Shown piece after piece: positions 36,678 to 46,788 of a stretch of 54,091 nucleotides of DNA. This stretch comes from Deltaproteobacteria bacterium (GTDB lineage Bacteria; Desulfobacterota; GWC2-55-46). How positions within the stretch are numbered: the first letter of the stretch is position 1; each line of letters begins with the position of its first letter. The notes beneath the pieces were generated by a model, which ran no database searches, was not told where the DNA came from, and was given only the letters and a program-made list of their open reading frames with translations. Where the stretch lies: assembly GCA_016219015.1 (NCBI GenBank), contig JACRCL010000018.1:1-54091 (forward strand), written 5' to 3'. A program made the translations under genes and the position numbers.

Positions 36678-37716
36678 CGCCCTTGAAAAGATCGTACCGA
36701 TAGATACGAATCTCCTCGATAAGGCCCAGGCCCGGCTCGACATGCTCACCAAGCCCAAGGACAGCCTCGGCCGCCTCGAGGAGTTCGCGAGAAGGTTCGT
36801 GGCCATAACCGGGGAGACGATGCCCCTGGTAAACAGGAAAGTGATATTCACCTTCGCCGGGGACCACGGAGTAGCGGACGAGGGCGTGTCGGCCTTCCCC
36901 AAGGAGGTCACCCGCCAGATGGTCTATAACTTCCTTAACGGCGGGGCCGGGATAAACGTGCTCGCCAGGCACGCGGGCGCCGAGGTCGTCGTGGTCGATA
37001 TCGGCGTGGACTTCGACTTCGGAGACGTTCAGGGCCTGCTCAAAAGAAAGGTCATTAGCGGCACGAAGAACATCAGGCTCGGCCCGGCCATGACAAGGGA
37101 ACAGGCAATAGCGTGCATGGAGGTAGGCATAGACCTCGCGTATCAATACGCCGTCAAGGGCGCGGTATTCGGCACGGGCGAGATGGGCATAGCCAATACT
37201 ACGCCTTCGAGCGCGATAATCGCGGCCTTCTCCGGTTTACCCGCCGAGGAGGTCACGGGCAGGGGCACGGGGATCGACGATAAAGTGTTCGAGAACAAGG
37301 TCAGGGTCATAGAGGACGCCATAAAGGTAAACAGGCCCGACCCGTCCGACGCCATCGACGTCCTTTCAAAGCTCGGCGGCGCGGAGATAGCCGGGATAGC
37401 GGGCCTCGTCATAGGCGCGGCCGCCAAAAGGGTCCCCGTGGTCGTGGACGGGTTCATCTCCACGGCCGGGGCGCTCGTGGCCTGCGAGCTTAAAAGAGAG
37501 GTCAGGGACTACATCTTCTCCGCGCACAACTCCGTCGAGAAGGGCCACGCCGTGATGCTCAAGAGGATGGGGCTGAAATCATTTGTGGACCTGAACTTAA
37601 GGCTCGGCGAAGGCACCGGCGCGGCGATCGGGATATATCTGGTCGAGGCGGGCGTAAAGATATATAATGAGATGGCGACCTTCGGGGACGCCGGGGTTTC
37701 CGAAAAAAACGCCTGA
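36661..37716 (+). CDS. cobT: Nicotinate-nucleotide--dimethylbenzimidazole phosphoribosyltransferase
   Basis: A 351-residue enzyme activating the lower-ligand base as alpha-ribazole phosphate. [34 protein letters not shown] and [10 protein letters not shown] are family motifs; the last holds the catalytic glutamate at E317, the same number as in Salmonella CobT. It overlaps the preceding membrane gene. Base specificity (DMB or other) cannot be read from the sequence; no bza or bluB gene is present in the window. Confidence 0.97.
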
Positions 37717-37739
37717 GAAGGCGTCCTGTTGGATAAAAA

Positions 37740-38495
37740 ATGAAGCGCCTCATACTCGCCTTCCAGTTCCTTACCGTTTTCCCTATAAAAAAGGATATGG
37801 CCCCCCTGCCCGAGGAGCTTTCAGGCTCGATGGCATGGTTCCCGGTGGTGGGCGCGGCGCAGGGGCTTATACTCGTGGCCGCGGATTACATCCTTTCAGG
37901 GCTGCTGCCATCCGGCATTGTGGCCGGGGCGCTGGTATTGGTCCTTGTGCTCACTAACGGGGGGCTCCACCTCGACGGCTTCGCCGATACGGTGGACGGG
38001 CTGGCGGGCGGGAACACGAAGGAGGAGAGGCTTACGATCATGCGCGACTCCTCCTCGGGGGCCATAGGGGTCGCCTTCCTTATTATACTTATACTCCTTA
38101 AATACCTCGCTATAGATAACCTGCCGCAGGACGCGAAGAGGCAGGCGCTTTTCATATTCCCGGTAGCGGGCAGGTGGGCGATGGTGCCGATGGCCTACGC
38201 GTCCTCTTACGCGAGGCCCGGCGGAGGGCTCGGGGCCGCGTTCACGGGCATACGCGGCGCAACGCTTGTAAAGGCTACGGTCATCACGGCCGCGTTGTCC
38301 GCCCTCGCGCTCGGTCTGTTCTCCCTGATACTCCTCGGCGGCCTCTGGGCCGTGACATGGGGCTTTACGCGCTTCTTTAAAAATAAGCTCGGCGGGGTCA
38401 CGGGGGACGTCTTCGGGTTCCAGAGCGAGGTGGCGGAGGTGCTCTTCCTCGTGATGTTCCTGGGGCTTGCAAACATACTTACAGAGTATTATTAA
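37740..38495 (+). CDS. cobS: Adenosylcobinamide-GDP ribazoletransferase (cobalamin synthase)
   Basis: A 251-residue integral membrane enzyme that joins adenosylcobinamide-GDP to alpha-ribazole (phosphate). The N-terminal FQFLTVFPIK and the acidic motif LHLDGFADTVDGLAGG (metal site), plus FLIILILLKYLA, are diagnostic. Several membrane helices cover most of the rest. It starts 24 nt after cobT. Confidence 0.96.
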   Translation: MKRLILAFQFLTVFPIKKDMAPLPEELSGSMAWFPVVGAAQGLILVAADYILSGLLPSGIVAGALVLVLVLTNGGLHLDGFADTVDGLAGGNTKEERLTIMRDSSSGAIGVAFLIILILLKYLAIDNLPQDAKRQALFIFPVAGRWAMVPMAYASSYARPGGGLGAAFTGIRGATLVKATVITAALSALALGLFSLILLGGLWAVTWGFTRFFKNKLGGVTGDVFGFQSEVAEVLFLVMFLGLANILTEYY

Positions 38496-38528
38496 GGACA
38501 TTTATCGCGTTCGTGTTAGAGGTAGAGC

Positions 38529-39164
38529 ATGGAGATGACAAGGTTAGTTCTAATACGCCACGGTCAGGTGGTAAACCACCACGAGTACCGGTACAACGGC
38601 CACTTCGACGTTGACATAACGGATGTCGGAGTAGAGCAGATGGACAGACTCGCCGCGTTCCTCTCGGGCGTAAAGATAGACGCCGTCTATTCGAGCGACC
38701 TCAAGAGGGCGGCAAAGGGCGCGGACATAATAGCCAGGGGGCTCGGGCTTACGCCCAAAAGGGTACACGCCCTGAGGGAACTGCACCTCGGCAGGTGGGA
38801 GGGGCTCACAAGGGAGGAGGCTATCGTAAGATACCCCGAGGAGTCGGGCTTCAGCTTCAGGGACCTCGCAACATCCAGGGTAAAGGAGGGCGAGAGCCTG
38901 GGCGATCTCAAGGCGCGCGTGCTCCCGGCGATAGAAAATATCATAAACGCCCACACGGGCAAGGCCGTATGCGTAGTGGCGCACGGCGGGGTCAACAGGG
39001 TCGTGCTGACCGACGCGATGGGCCTGCCCATCGAGAACTTTTTCAGGATAGAGCAGGACTACGGGTGCCTGAACCTCATCGATTACTTCAGCGACGGGGT
39101 AAAGGTCGTAAAGCTCCTTAACGGCGGGCCTAACCAGGAGATGGGAGAGACAAAGCTCTATTAG
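38529..39164 (+). CDS. cobC: Histidine phosphatase family, probable alpha-ribazole phosphatase
   Basis: A 211-residue phosphoglycerate-mutase-fold phosphatase. LVLIRHGQV holds the phosphorylated His, SSDLKRAAKGADII the second site, ELHLGRWEGLT the Glu, and VVAHGGVNR the second catalytic His. The general family is broad; its place between cobS and cbiA supports the CobC role of removing the phosphate from (cobalamin) ribazole phosphate. Confidence 0.85.
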   Translation: MEMTRLVLIRHGQVVNHHEYRYNGHFDVDITDVGVEQMDRLAAFLSGVKIDAVYSSDLKRAAKGADIIARGLGLTPKRVHALRELHLGRWEGLTREEAIVRYPEESGFSFRDLATSRVKEGESLGDLKARVLPAIENIINAHTGKAVCVVAHGGVNRVVLTDAMGLPIENFFRIEQDYGCLNLIDYFSDGVKVVKLLNGGPNQEMGETKLY

Positions 39165-39194
39165 CCCCGCTTTACTATCTCGACAAGGCCGACT

Positions 39195-40568
39195 ATGAAA
39201 AACAGAAAAAGCCCGTCTGCCTTTATTATAGCCGGGACAAATAGCGGCGTTGGAAAGACCGTCATTACCCTCGGCATAATGGAGGCCCTGCGTAGAAGGG
39301 GCGCGACTGTCCAGCCCTTCAAGGCAGGCCCCGACTACATAGACCCCGGCTACCACGCCGCCTTACTAAAACGCCCCTCCTACAACCTCGACACATGGAT
39401 GATGGGGCGGGAGGCCGTAAGAAAGACCTTCTCTGAAAAGATGGACGGCGCTTCCATAGGCGTCATCGAGGGCGTAATGGGCCTGTTCGACGGCAACGGC
39501 CCGTCGGAGGAGGGCTCGACCGCCCATCTTTCAAAGGTCCTCAAGGTCCCTGTCCTCCTCGTCATAGACTCGTCGAAGGCTTCGAGGTCGATAGGGGCGG
39601 TCATAAAGGGCTTCAAGGAATTCGACAGAGGCGTTGATATACGGTGGGCCGTCTTCAACAGGGTCGGCTCGCAAAGGCACTTCGAGATAATAAAAAGCTC
39701 CATCCCCGCCAAGTCCGGCATAAAGACGCTCGGCTATATCCCAAGGGACGCCGGGTTGACTATACCTGAGCGCCATCTCGGGCTGATGACGCAGGGGGAA
39801 TTCAAGACAGGCGGGTGGGAGAGGCTCGTTAAAAAGGCGTCTTCCATCGTCGAAGAAAATATCGACCTTGGCCCGCTCCTTAAGGGTATGAGGCCCCCCC
39901 GGCCCGTAAAGACAAAGAAAAGAGATTCCGAAAAAACCGTAAAGATAGCCGTTGCCCTCGACGACGCCTTCTCATTCTATTACCGGGAGAACCTCGAAAT
40001 ACTCGAAGGCCTCGGCGCGGAGTTGGTCTTTTTCAGCCCCTTGAAGGACAGGCGGCTGCCCGAAGGGGCCTCGGGGGTCTATATCGGCGGGGGCTACCCG
40101 GAGCTGCACGCCGAAAGGCTCGCGCGGAACTCGTCCTTGAGAGATGAGATAAGGGCGCTCGCCCGGAAGGGCATGCCGATATTCGCAGAGTGCGGCGGGC
40201 TCATGTACCTCGGCGAAAAGATGCGGGATAGCACGGGGAGGTCCTTTGAAGGCGTGGGCCTGTTCCCGTGGGAGACGGAGATGATGGGTTCGAGGGCGGC
40301 CCTCGGCTACAGGGAGGTCACGATAAGGCGGGGTTGTCCCTTTATCAAGGAAGGCTCGGTCCTTAAAGGCCACGAGTACCATTATTCAAAAATCTCGAAG
40401 GCGTTGCCGGGGATAAAAAAGGTGTTCACAATCAAAAAAGGCGGCGCGGGGTCCCCGGAAGGTTTCCTTTACAAGAACGCGCTCGCCACGTACATCCACA
40501 TCCATTTCGCGTCAAACCCGGCCTTTGCGCCGGGGTTTGTCAGACTATGCGAAAATTTTAATGGATGA
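39195..40568 (+). CDS. cbiA: Cobyrinic acid a,c-diamide synthase
   Basis: A 457-residue ATP- and glutamine-dependent amidase of the corrin ring (CobB/CbiA). GTNSGVGKTVIT (14-25) is the P-loop, FKAGPDYIDPGYH the substrate motif, and the glutaminase domain has AECGGLMYLGE with nucleophile C333 and a late His region HIHFASNP. The Asp/His-rich spacer between the domains is normal. It is the last gene of the + strand B12 run. Confidence 0.96.
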   Translation: MKNRKSPSAFIIAGTNSGVGKTVITLGIMEALRRRGATVQPFKAGPDYIDPGYHAALLKRPSYNLDTWMMGREAVRKTFSEKMDGASIGVIEGVMGLFDGNGPSEEGSTAHLSKVLKVPVLLVIDSSKASRSIGAVIKGFKEFDRGVDIRWAVFNRVGSQRHFEIIKSSIPAKSGIKTLGYIPRDAGLTIPERHLGLMTQGEFKTGGWERLVKKASSIVEENIDLGPLLKGMRPPRPVKTKKRDSEKTVKIAVALDDAFSFYYRENLEILEGLGAELVFFSPLKDRRLPEGASGVYIGGGYPELHAERLARNSSLRDEIRALARKGMPIFAECGGLMYLGEKMRDSTGRSFEGVGLFPWETEMMGSRAALGYREVTIRRGCPFIKEGSVLKGHEYHYSKISKALPGIKKVFTIKKGGAGSPEGFLYKNALATYIHIHFASNPAFAPGFVRLCENFNG

Positions 40569-40673
40569 AGGCCGCTTTTCCTTGTATCATGCGTTTTTTA
40601 CTGTTACCATCAAGCACAGTTTAGGAATTCCAATAAAAGATTCATTACAATCTGAGTTTGGAGACACTCCGCA

Positions 40674-42203
40674 ATGCTCGCTAAGGTCTGCACAAGCGCA
40701 ACCCTTGGGATAGACGCTTATCTTGTCGAGGCCGAGGTCGATATCTCAAGAGGCCTCCCTTCCTTCTCGACGGTCGGCCTGCCCGATAACGCCGTAAAAG
40801 AGAGCAAGGACAGGGTAAAATCCGCAATAAAGAACTCCGGCTACATCTTCCCCGCGAAAAGGATAACCGTAAACCTGGCGCCGGCCCATACAAAAAAGGA
40901 AGGGACCGCGTTCGACCTCCCCGTGGCAGTAGGCATACTCAGGGCCGAGGGCGCGGTCAATAACGAAAGTTTAAGCGAATACATGATGCTCGGGGAGCTT
41001 TCGCTCGACGGCAGGGTAAAGCCCATAAGGGGCGCGCTCTCAGTCGCCCTGTGCGCGAGGGCCCACAACAAGAAGCTTATCATCCCGAAGGAGAACTCGA
41101 TCGAGGCCGCGCTGGTCGAGGGGACGGAGGTCTACGGGGTCGAGAGCCTGCCGGAGCTCGTCCAGTTCCTTAACGGCGAGCTATCTATGGCGCCCGTCAA
41201 GGCTGATATAAAGGAATCCTTCTGGAACCCCGGGGTTCCCGCGCTCGACCTGTCGGAGGTGAAGGGGCAGGAGGCCGTGAAAAGGGCCATGGAAGTGGCG
41301 GCCGCCGGGGGCCACAACATGCTCATGATAGGCCCGCCGGGCTCCGGAAAGACCATGCTCGCCATGAGGCTGCCTGCCATACTCCCGGACATGACGCTCG
41401 ACGAGGCCATAGACACAACCAAGGTCCACAGCATTGCTGGAGTGCTCGACCCAAGCAGGGCCCTCGTCACGGAGAGGCCGTTCCGGTCCCCCCACCATAC
41501 GATATCGGACGCCGGGATGATCGGCGGGGGGAAGATACCGAGGCCCGGAGAGGTCAGCCTCGCCCATAACGGCGTGCTCTTCCTCGATGAGCTGCCCGAG
41601 TTCAAGAAAAACGTCCTCGAGGTCCTGAGGCAGCCTATAGAGGAAGGCAAGGTATCTATCTCGAGGGCGGCGATATCGCTCACCTACCCGTCGGATTTCA
41701 TGCTCGTGGCGGCGATGAACCCCTGCCCCTGCGGGTTCCTCGGGGACGCGCACAAGGAGTGCGTCTGCACGCCCATGCAGGTGCAGCAGTACAGGTCGCG
41801 GATATCGGGCCCCCTGCTTGACAGGATAGACATACACTGCGACGTGCCTGCCGTAAGGTTCAGGGAGCTTACGCGCGACGGCGCGGGCGAGTGCTCCGCG
41901 GAGGTGAAAAAGCGCGTGGACAGGGCGCGAGGGGTGCAGGCGGAGCGCTTCAGGGGGAGCAAGGTCTTTTCCAACAGCCGCCTCCCGTCGAGGCTCATAA
42001 AGAAATACTGCGGTATAACCTCCGACTCATCAAGGCTGCTGGAGACGGCGGTCGACAGGTTGGGGCTCTCGGCCCGGGCCTACACGAGGATACTCAAGGT
42101 GGCAAGGACCATAGCCGACCTCGAAGGAGAGGAGAACATAATGTCCCACCACGTCTCCGAGGCGATACAGTACAGGACCCTGGACAGGCACCTTGTCTTA
42201 TAG
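40674..42203 (+). CDS. comM: Mg-chelatase-like AAA+ protein ComM/YifB
   Basis: A 509-residue AAA+ helicase of the YifB/ComM family, which promotes branch migration during natural transformation in some bacteria. It begins MLAKVCTSATLGIDAYLVEAEVDISRGLPSFSTVGLPD, then LonC-like domain, Walker A MIGPPGSGKTMLAMRLP near residue 225, FLDELPEF Walker B, a zinc-like CPCGFLGD...CVC segment, and the C-terminal Mg-chelatase region. Position after cbiA is unlikely to be functional, although the family name reflects its similarity to Mg/Co chelatase subunits. Confidence 0.95.
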   Translation: MLAKVCTSATLGIDAYLVEAEVDISRGLPSFSTVGLPDNAVKESKDRVKSAIKNSGYIFPAKRITVNLAPAHTKKEGTAFDLPVAVGILRAEGAVNNESLSEYMMLGELSLDGRVKPIRGALSVALCARAHNKKLIIPKENSIEAALVEGTEVYGVESLPELVQFLNGELSMAPVKADIKESFWNPGVPALDLSEVKGQEAVKRAMEVAAAGGHNMLMIGPPGSGKTMLAMRLPAILPDMTLDEAIDTTKVHSIAGVLDPSRALVTERPFRSPHHTISDAGMIGGGKIPRPGEVSLAHNGVLFLDELPEFKKNVLEVLRQPIEEGKVSISRAAISLTYPSDFMLVAAMNPCPCGFLGDAHKECVCTPMQVQQYRSRISGPLLDRIDIHCDVPAVRFRELTRDGAGECSAEVKKRVDRARGVQAERFRGSKVFSNSRLPSRLIKKYCGITSDSSRLLETAVDRLGLSARAYTRILKVARTIADLEGEENIMSHHVSEAIQYRTLDRHLVL

Positions 42204-42241
42204 GAGGCCGCGCCTGAAAGAGGTCTGAGGGGAAAGACGTT

Positions 42242-45200
42242 ATGGAAGATACCGAAAAAAATCTCAAGGATGAAATAGAGTCTCTAAGGAGGCGCTTAAG
42301 CGAGATCGAGCGCTGCGGAAAGCCCGTCTCGCCGAATGAGGCGTGCTATCGCGAGATATTCCGGTCCGCCATGGACGGGATGTTCATAATCGACCTCACC
42401 GGGCGCTACGTGGACGTGAACCCGGCCGGCTGCAGGATGTTCGGCTATGCCGAAGAGGAGTTCCTCTCGTCCGACGTAAGGCTTCTCCTTTTCCCGGAGG
42501 ACGTGGAGGCGGCCTTCAAGCGGGGGGAGCAGAGCTGGAGGCACGGGGCCTTCGTCCCGGAGTCCAGGATGAGGAAAAAAGACGGCTCCGAGGTCTGGGT
42601 CGAGCTTACGGTAAAGCCCTTCAAAAGCAACGGGAAGGACCTCGTCCTCGGGATAAAGCGCGAGATAACCTCGCGGAAAAAGGCCCAGGAAACCCTCTTG
42701 AAGACGAGGGAAGAGCTTGAGCGGAAGGTCGTCGAGAGGACAGCCGAGCTTACCTCCATGAACGCCGCGCTCGAAGAGGAGATAAAAAGGCGCAAGGGCG
42801 TCGAAGAGATGCTCAAGGCGCTCATCGAGGGGACCTCTTCGGTAACCGGCGAGGAGTTCCTCCGCTCTCTCGCGCGCCACCTCGCCTCGACCTTGAAGCT
42901 CCGTTACGCGTTCGTAGGCGAGCTGCTGGGGGAAAACCGGGACAGGGTGCGCACGCGGGTGCTCTGGGCAGGGGACGGGTTCGCGGAGAATTTCGAGTAC
43001 GGATTGGCCAACTCGCCCTGCGAAAAGGTGATAAACAGGGGCCTGTGCTGCTACCCGGAGAATGTAAGCGCGCTCTTCCCCGAAGACATGCTCCTTGCAA
43101 AGATGGGCATAGAAAGCTATATCGGCGTTCCGCTGCTCGATGCCGATAAGGAACCCTTCGGGATACTCGTCGCGATGGGCACCGAGCCCCTGCCCGCCGA
43201 GCCGGACCCGTGCGGCATCTTCCGGATATTCGCCCTGAGGGCCTCCCTCGAGCTCCGGCGCGAGAAGGCCGAGGAGAGCGGAAAAAAGACGATGGAGATG
43301 CTCCAGTCGATAATCGACAACTCCATGGCCGTCATCTACCTCAAGGACAGGAACGGCAAATACATGCTCGTGAACAGGCGGTACGAGACGCTTTTCAATA
43401 TAAAAAAGGAACAACTATTGGGCATGACGGACTACGGCGTATTCCCTGAAGATATGGCGGATAAGTTCCGTGAAAACGACAGGCTCGTCCTCGAAGCGGG
43501 CCTCCCGCTCAAATTCGAGGAAAACGCGCTCCACCCGGACGGCAACGTACATACGTATATCTCGATGAAGTTCACCATCCCGTCGATACCCGGGGCCGTG
43601 TGCGGGATATCCGCCGACATAACCGAAAGGAAGGCCGCCGAGGACGCCTTGAGGGCGAGCGAGGAAAAGCTGAAGGAGGCCCAGGAGATAGGGCATATCG
43701 GGAGCTGGGAGTACGACATAGTAAAAGATAAGAAATACTGGTCTGATGAGGTCTTCAGGATATTCGGGGTCACAAAAGAGGAGTTTTATGCGAAATACGC
43801 CACTTACGAGTCGATGCTGAAGCTCGTCCACCCCGACGACGTCGAGCTTTTCAAGAAAACGGCTGAAGACGCCTTCAAAGGCAAAAACCCGTATTCTTTC
43901 GACTACAGGGTCGTGCTGTCTGACGGGAGCGTGCGTACCGTGCATTCCCGGGCACGGGTCTTCTTTGACAAGGACGGCGCCCCCCTGAGGATGTCCGGGA
44001 CCGTGCAGGACATAACCGAAAGGAAAAGGGCGGAGGAGAGGCTCGCGGAGTCGGAAAAGAAGTTCAGGGGCCTGATCGAGAGCCTGCCCATAGGCGTTTC
44101 CGTCACGAACGAGGCGGGCGATTTCCTTGAGGCCAACACCGCCATCTGCAGGATATTCGGCTTCGGCTCGAAGGAAGAGCTCATGAAGTTTACCGTCCCG
44201 TCGCTGTACGTAAACCCGGAAGACAGGGGCGTATCAGTCGAGATGATAAAGCTCGGGGCGGCCAGGGAGATCGAGATAAGGTGCAAAAAAAAGAACGGGG
44301 CGGAGTTCCTCGGCTCTCTTACATCGGTAAGCCAGACGAGCGCGGACGGCGAGCCCCTGTTCATAAGCATATTACAGGACATAACCGAACGGAAGAAGAT
44401 AGAGGCGGAGCTTCTGAAGGCCCAGAAGCTCGACTCCATCGGGGTGCTGGCCGGGGGCATAGCCCATGACTTCAACAACCTCCTCCTTGGCGTGCTCGGA
44501 AACGTATCCATCGCCAAGAACTACCTCAAGCCCGGCGACAAGGCCTTCGAGCTCCTGGACAAGGTCGAGAACGCGGCCCTGCGCTCAAAGGACCTCACGA
44601 AACAGCTCCTGACCTTCTCGCGCGGGGGAGAACCCCTTACCGAGCCTTCGCACATAGAGCAGCTCATAAGGGACTCGGCCGGGCTGGTATTGAGGGGCAC
44701 CGACGTATCCTGCAAGTTCCTTTTCCCGCGCGGCCTCTGGCCTGTCGAGGCCGACCAGGGCCAGATAGCGCAGGTCATAAATAACATCATACTGAACGCC
44801 CGGCAGGCGATGCCGGGCGGGGGCGCGGTCACCGTAAGCGCGGAGAACGCCGTCGTGGACTCCGTCACGGCGCTCCCGCTCAAGCCCGGCGAGTACGTGA
44901 AGATAACGGTAAAGGACCGCGGCATCGGGATGACCAAAAAGGTCCTCAGCAAGGTCTTCGACCCGTTCTTTACGACCAGGAAAAAAGCGAGCGGGCTGGG
45001 GCTGGCCATCTCATATTCGATAATAAAAAAGCACCGGGGCCACATAGCCGCGGAATCGAAGGCCGGAGAGGGCTCGAGCTTTTCCATCTACCTACCCTCG
45101 GCGCAAACGGCCTCTTTGACCGAAGGGGCCCGGAGGAACTCCGCGCACAGGGGCAAGGTGCTCGTGATGGACGACGAGCAGATGGTAAGGGACGTATCAG

Positions 45201-45535
45201 GGGATATGCTGGAGCTGCTGGGCTGCACGGCCGAATTCGCCGGGACCGGGGAAGGCGCCATAGAGCTGTTTAAAAAGGCTAAAGAGGCGGGCTCGCCTTT
45301 TGACGCAGTCATATTGGACCTTACCGTGCCGGACGGCATGGGCGGGAAAGACGCCTTGAAGCGGCTCCTTGAGATAGACCCCGATGTTAGGGCGATAGTA
45401 TCGAGCGGCTACTCAAAAGACCCTATCATGTCCGAATACCATAAACACGGGTTCAAGGGCGTCATAACAAAGCCCTATACGGTCCCCGAGTTCGGCAGGG
45501 TGATAAACGCCGTGCTCGCGGACAGGAGGCCTTAG
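42242..45535 (+). CDS. Multi-PAS/GAF hybrid histidine kinase with receiver domain
   Basis: A 1097-residue soluble sensor kinase with no transmembrane segment. In order: a short coiled coil, PAS1 (about 35-150), coiled coil (150-190), GAF (about 195-340), PAS2 (350-465), PAS3 (480-600), PAS4 (605-725), HisKA with phosphorylated H742 in GGIAHDFNN, ATPase domain with DRGIGM and GLGLAISYSI, then a C-terminal receiver with phospho-acceptor D1026 in VILDLTVPDG. The signal is unknown: PAS motifs do not show a clear heme or flavin site. No response regulator is adjacent, so the own receiver or a remote partner must receive the phosphate. Confidence 0.92.
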   Translation: MEDTEKNLKDEIESLRRRLSEIERCGKPVSPNEACYREIFRSAMDGMFIIDLTGRYVDVNPAGCRMFGYAEEEFLSSDVRLLLFPEDVEAAFKRGEQSWRHGAFVPESRMRKKDGSEVWVELTVKPFKSNGKDLVLGIKREITSRKKAQETLLKTREELERKVVERTAELTSMNAALEEEIKRRKGVEEMLKALIEGTSSVTGEEFLRSLARHLASTLKLRYAFVGELLGENRDRVRTRVLWAGDGFAENFEYGLANSPCEKVINRGLCCYPENVSALFPEDMLLAKMGIESYIGVPLLDADKEPFGILVAMGTEPLPAEPDPCGIFRIFALRASLELRREKAEESGKKTMEMLQSIIDNSMAVIYLKDRNGKYMLVNRRYETLFNIKKEQLLGMTDYGVFPEDMADKFRENDRLVLEAGLPLKFEENALHPDGNVHTYISMKFTIPSIPGAVCGISADITERKAAEDALRASEEKLKEAQEIGHIGSWEYDIVKDKKYWSDEVFRIFGVTKEEFYAKYATYESMLKLVHPDDVELFKKTAEDAFKGKNPYSFDYRVVLSDGSVRTVHSRARVFFDKDGAPLRMSGTVQDITERKRAEERLAESEKKFRGLIESLPIGVSVTNEAGDFLEANTAICRIFGFGSKEELMKFTVPSLYVNPEDRGVSVEMIKLGAAREIEIRCKKKNGAEFLGSLTSVSQTSADGEPLFISILQDITERKKIEAELLKAQKLDSIGVLAGGIAHDFNNLLLGVLGNVSIAKNYLKPGDKAFELLDKVENAALRSKDLTKQLLTFSRGGEPLTEPSHIEQLIRDSAGLVLRGTDVSCKFLFPRGLWPVEADQGQIAQVINNIILNARQAMPGGGAVTVSAENAVVDSVTALPLKPGEYVKITVKDRGIGMTKKVLSKVFDPFFTTRKKASGLGLAISYSIIKKHRGHIAAESKAGEGSSFSIYLPSAQTASLTEGARRNSAHRGKVLVMDDEQMVRDVSGDMLELLGCTAEFAGTGEGAIELFKKAKEAGSPFDAVILDLTVPDGMGGKDALKRLLEIDPDVRAIVSSGYSKDPIMSEYHKHGFKGVITKPYTVPEFGRVINAVLADRRP

Positions 45536-45565
45536 CAGGCTGTTTAAGGATAAACTTTTTCTACA

Positions 45566-46693
45566 TCATTCAAGCGTCTTGACCCGGCCAAGCCCTTTCA
45601 GCCGCCCTTTTAGCACCCTTTTTACCTCAAGCTCCTGCCTTAAGGCGTTGATGAGCGTTTTGTCCTCCTGTCTTGTCCTTACGGCCACCCTCAAGTACCT
45701 CCGCCCGAGGCCTTTGAAAGCGCTCAAGTCCCGTATGAGTATGCCGCGGCTCAAGAGCCTTTCCCTTATCTCGTTTGCCGGGGGCTGGGTTGAGCCGGTC
45801 TTCGCCATGAGGAAGTTCGCGGAAGACGGGAAGACCTTCAGCCCCAGCCCTGAGAGCGCGCCGGAAAGAAAATCCCTTTCAGCGCCGAGCCAGGCACGGG
45901 TCTTATCGATATAATGCCTGTCATTAACCGCGCCCATCGCCGCGTAAGCCGCGAGCGTGTTCACGGACCACGGCGGCAGGGACTTGCGGAACCTCTCCGC
46001 CGTGCTTCCATTGGCTATCAGGAACCCGAGCCTCAGGCCCGCCATCGAGAAGAACTTCGTCATCGAGCGGAGCACTATCAGGTTTTTCTCCCTGCCTGCG
46101 GAGGATTTCACAGACCCATCCTCGCAAAAATCCATGAACGCCTCGTCTACTATTAGCCACGCGCCGTTTTTTCTACAGAGCCTTGCCGCCTCCATGAGGG
46201 TTTCTTTCCCTATGAGCGCCCCCGTGGGGTTCGAGGGGTTGGCGATATAGACGGCCCCGTAGCCCCTCTTTACCTTCCTGCCGAAACTGTCGAGGTCGAG
46301 CCTGAAGCCCTCTTCCTCCCTGAGGACAAGGCTTTCCGTCCTGCACCCGGAAAGCTCAAGCGAGCTCCTGTATTCGCTGAAGGCAGGCTCCACTATGAGC
46401 GCCCTTTCAGGCCTCAGGACACGTGGGAGCGCGTAGATAAGCTCGGTTGAGCCGTTGCCCGGGACGATACCGTTGGTGTCGATGGCATGGAAAATGGATA
46501 GCGCCTGCCTGAGTAAAAAAGATGACGGGTCAGGGTAAGGGGAGACGTACCTCAAGGCGTCTTTTACAGCGGACGCGGCCTTCTTCGGAAGGCCGAAGGG
46601 GTTTAAGCTGGAGCTGAAGTCCAGTATCTCGCCCGGGCTTTTACCGGCCCTCCTTGACGCCTCCCATATATCCCCGCCGTGTATGTCTTTCAT
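45566..46693 (-). CDS. cobD: L-threonine-O-3-phosphate decarboxylase
   Basis: A 375-residue PLP enzyme of the class-I aminotransferase fold, making (R)-1-amino-2-propanol O-phosphate for the B12 side chain. It begins MKDIHGGDIWEASR, has DFSSSLNPFG, ANPSNPTGAL, DEAFMDF and the PLP lysine K213 in RSMTKFFSMAGLRLGF. HisC is the close paralogue; the HGG-type start and B12 neighbours favour CobD. HisC is not found in the window. The start at 46693 follows GGAGAGGG; a longer open frame to 47218 overlaps the next gene in another frame and is not real. Confidence 0.9.
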   Translation of the reverse strand: MKDIHGGDIWEASRRAGKSPGEILDFSSSLNPFGLPKKAASAVKDALRYVSPYPDPSSFLLRQALSIFHAIDTNGIVPGNGSTELIYALPRVLRPERALIVEPAFSEYRSSLELSGCRTESLVLREEEGFRLDLDSFGRKVKRGYGAVYIANPSNPTGALIGKETLMEAARLCRKNGAWLIVDEAFMDFCEDGSVKSSAGREKNLIVLRSMTKFFSMAGLRLGFLIANGSTAERFRKSLPPWSVNTLAAYAAMGAVNDRHYIDKTRAWLGAERDFLSGALSGLGLKVFPSSANFLMAKTGSTQPPANEIRERLLSRGILIRDLSAFKGLGRRYLRVAVRTRQEDKTLINALRQELEVKRVLKGRLKGLGRVKTLE

Positions 46694-46788
46694 GACGCCC
46701 TCTCCTAAAAAACTAAGCGGCTGGCAAGCCGCTTTCATTATCCAAAACTTATGCAAAAGCCTCAACGCCAAAAAACGCCTCAGCCCCC

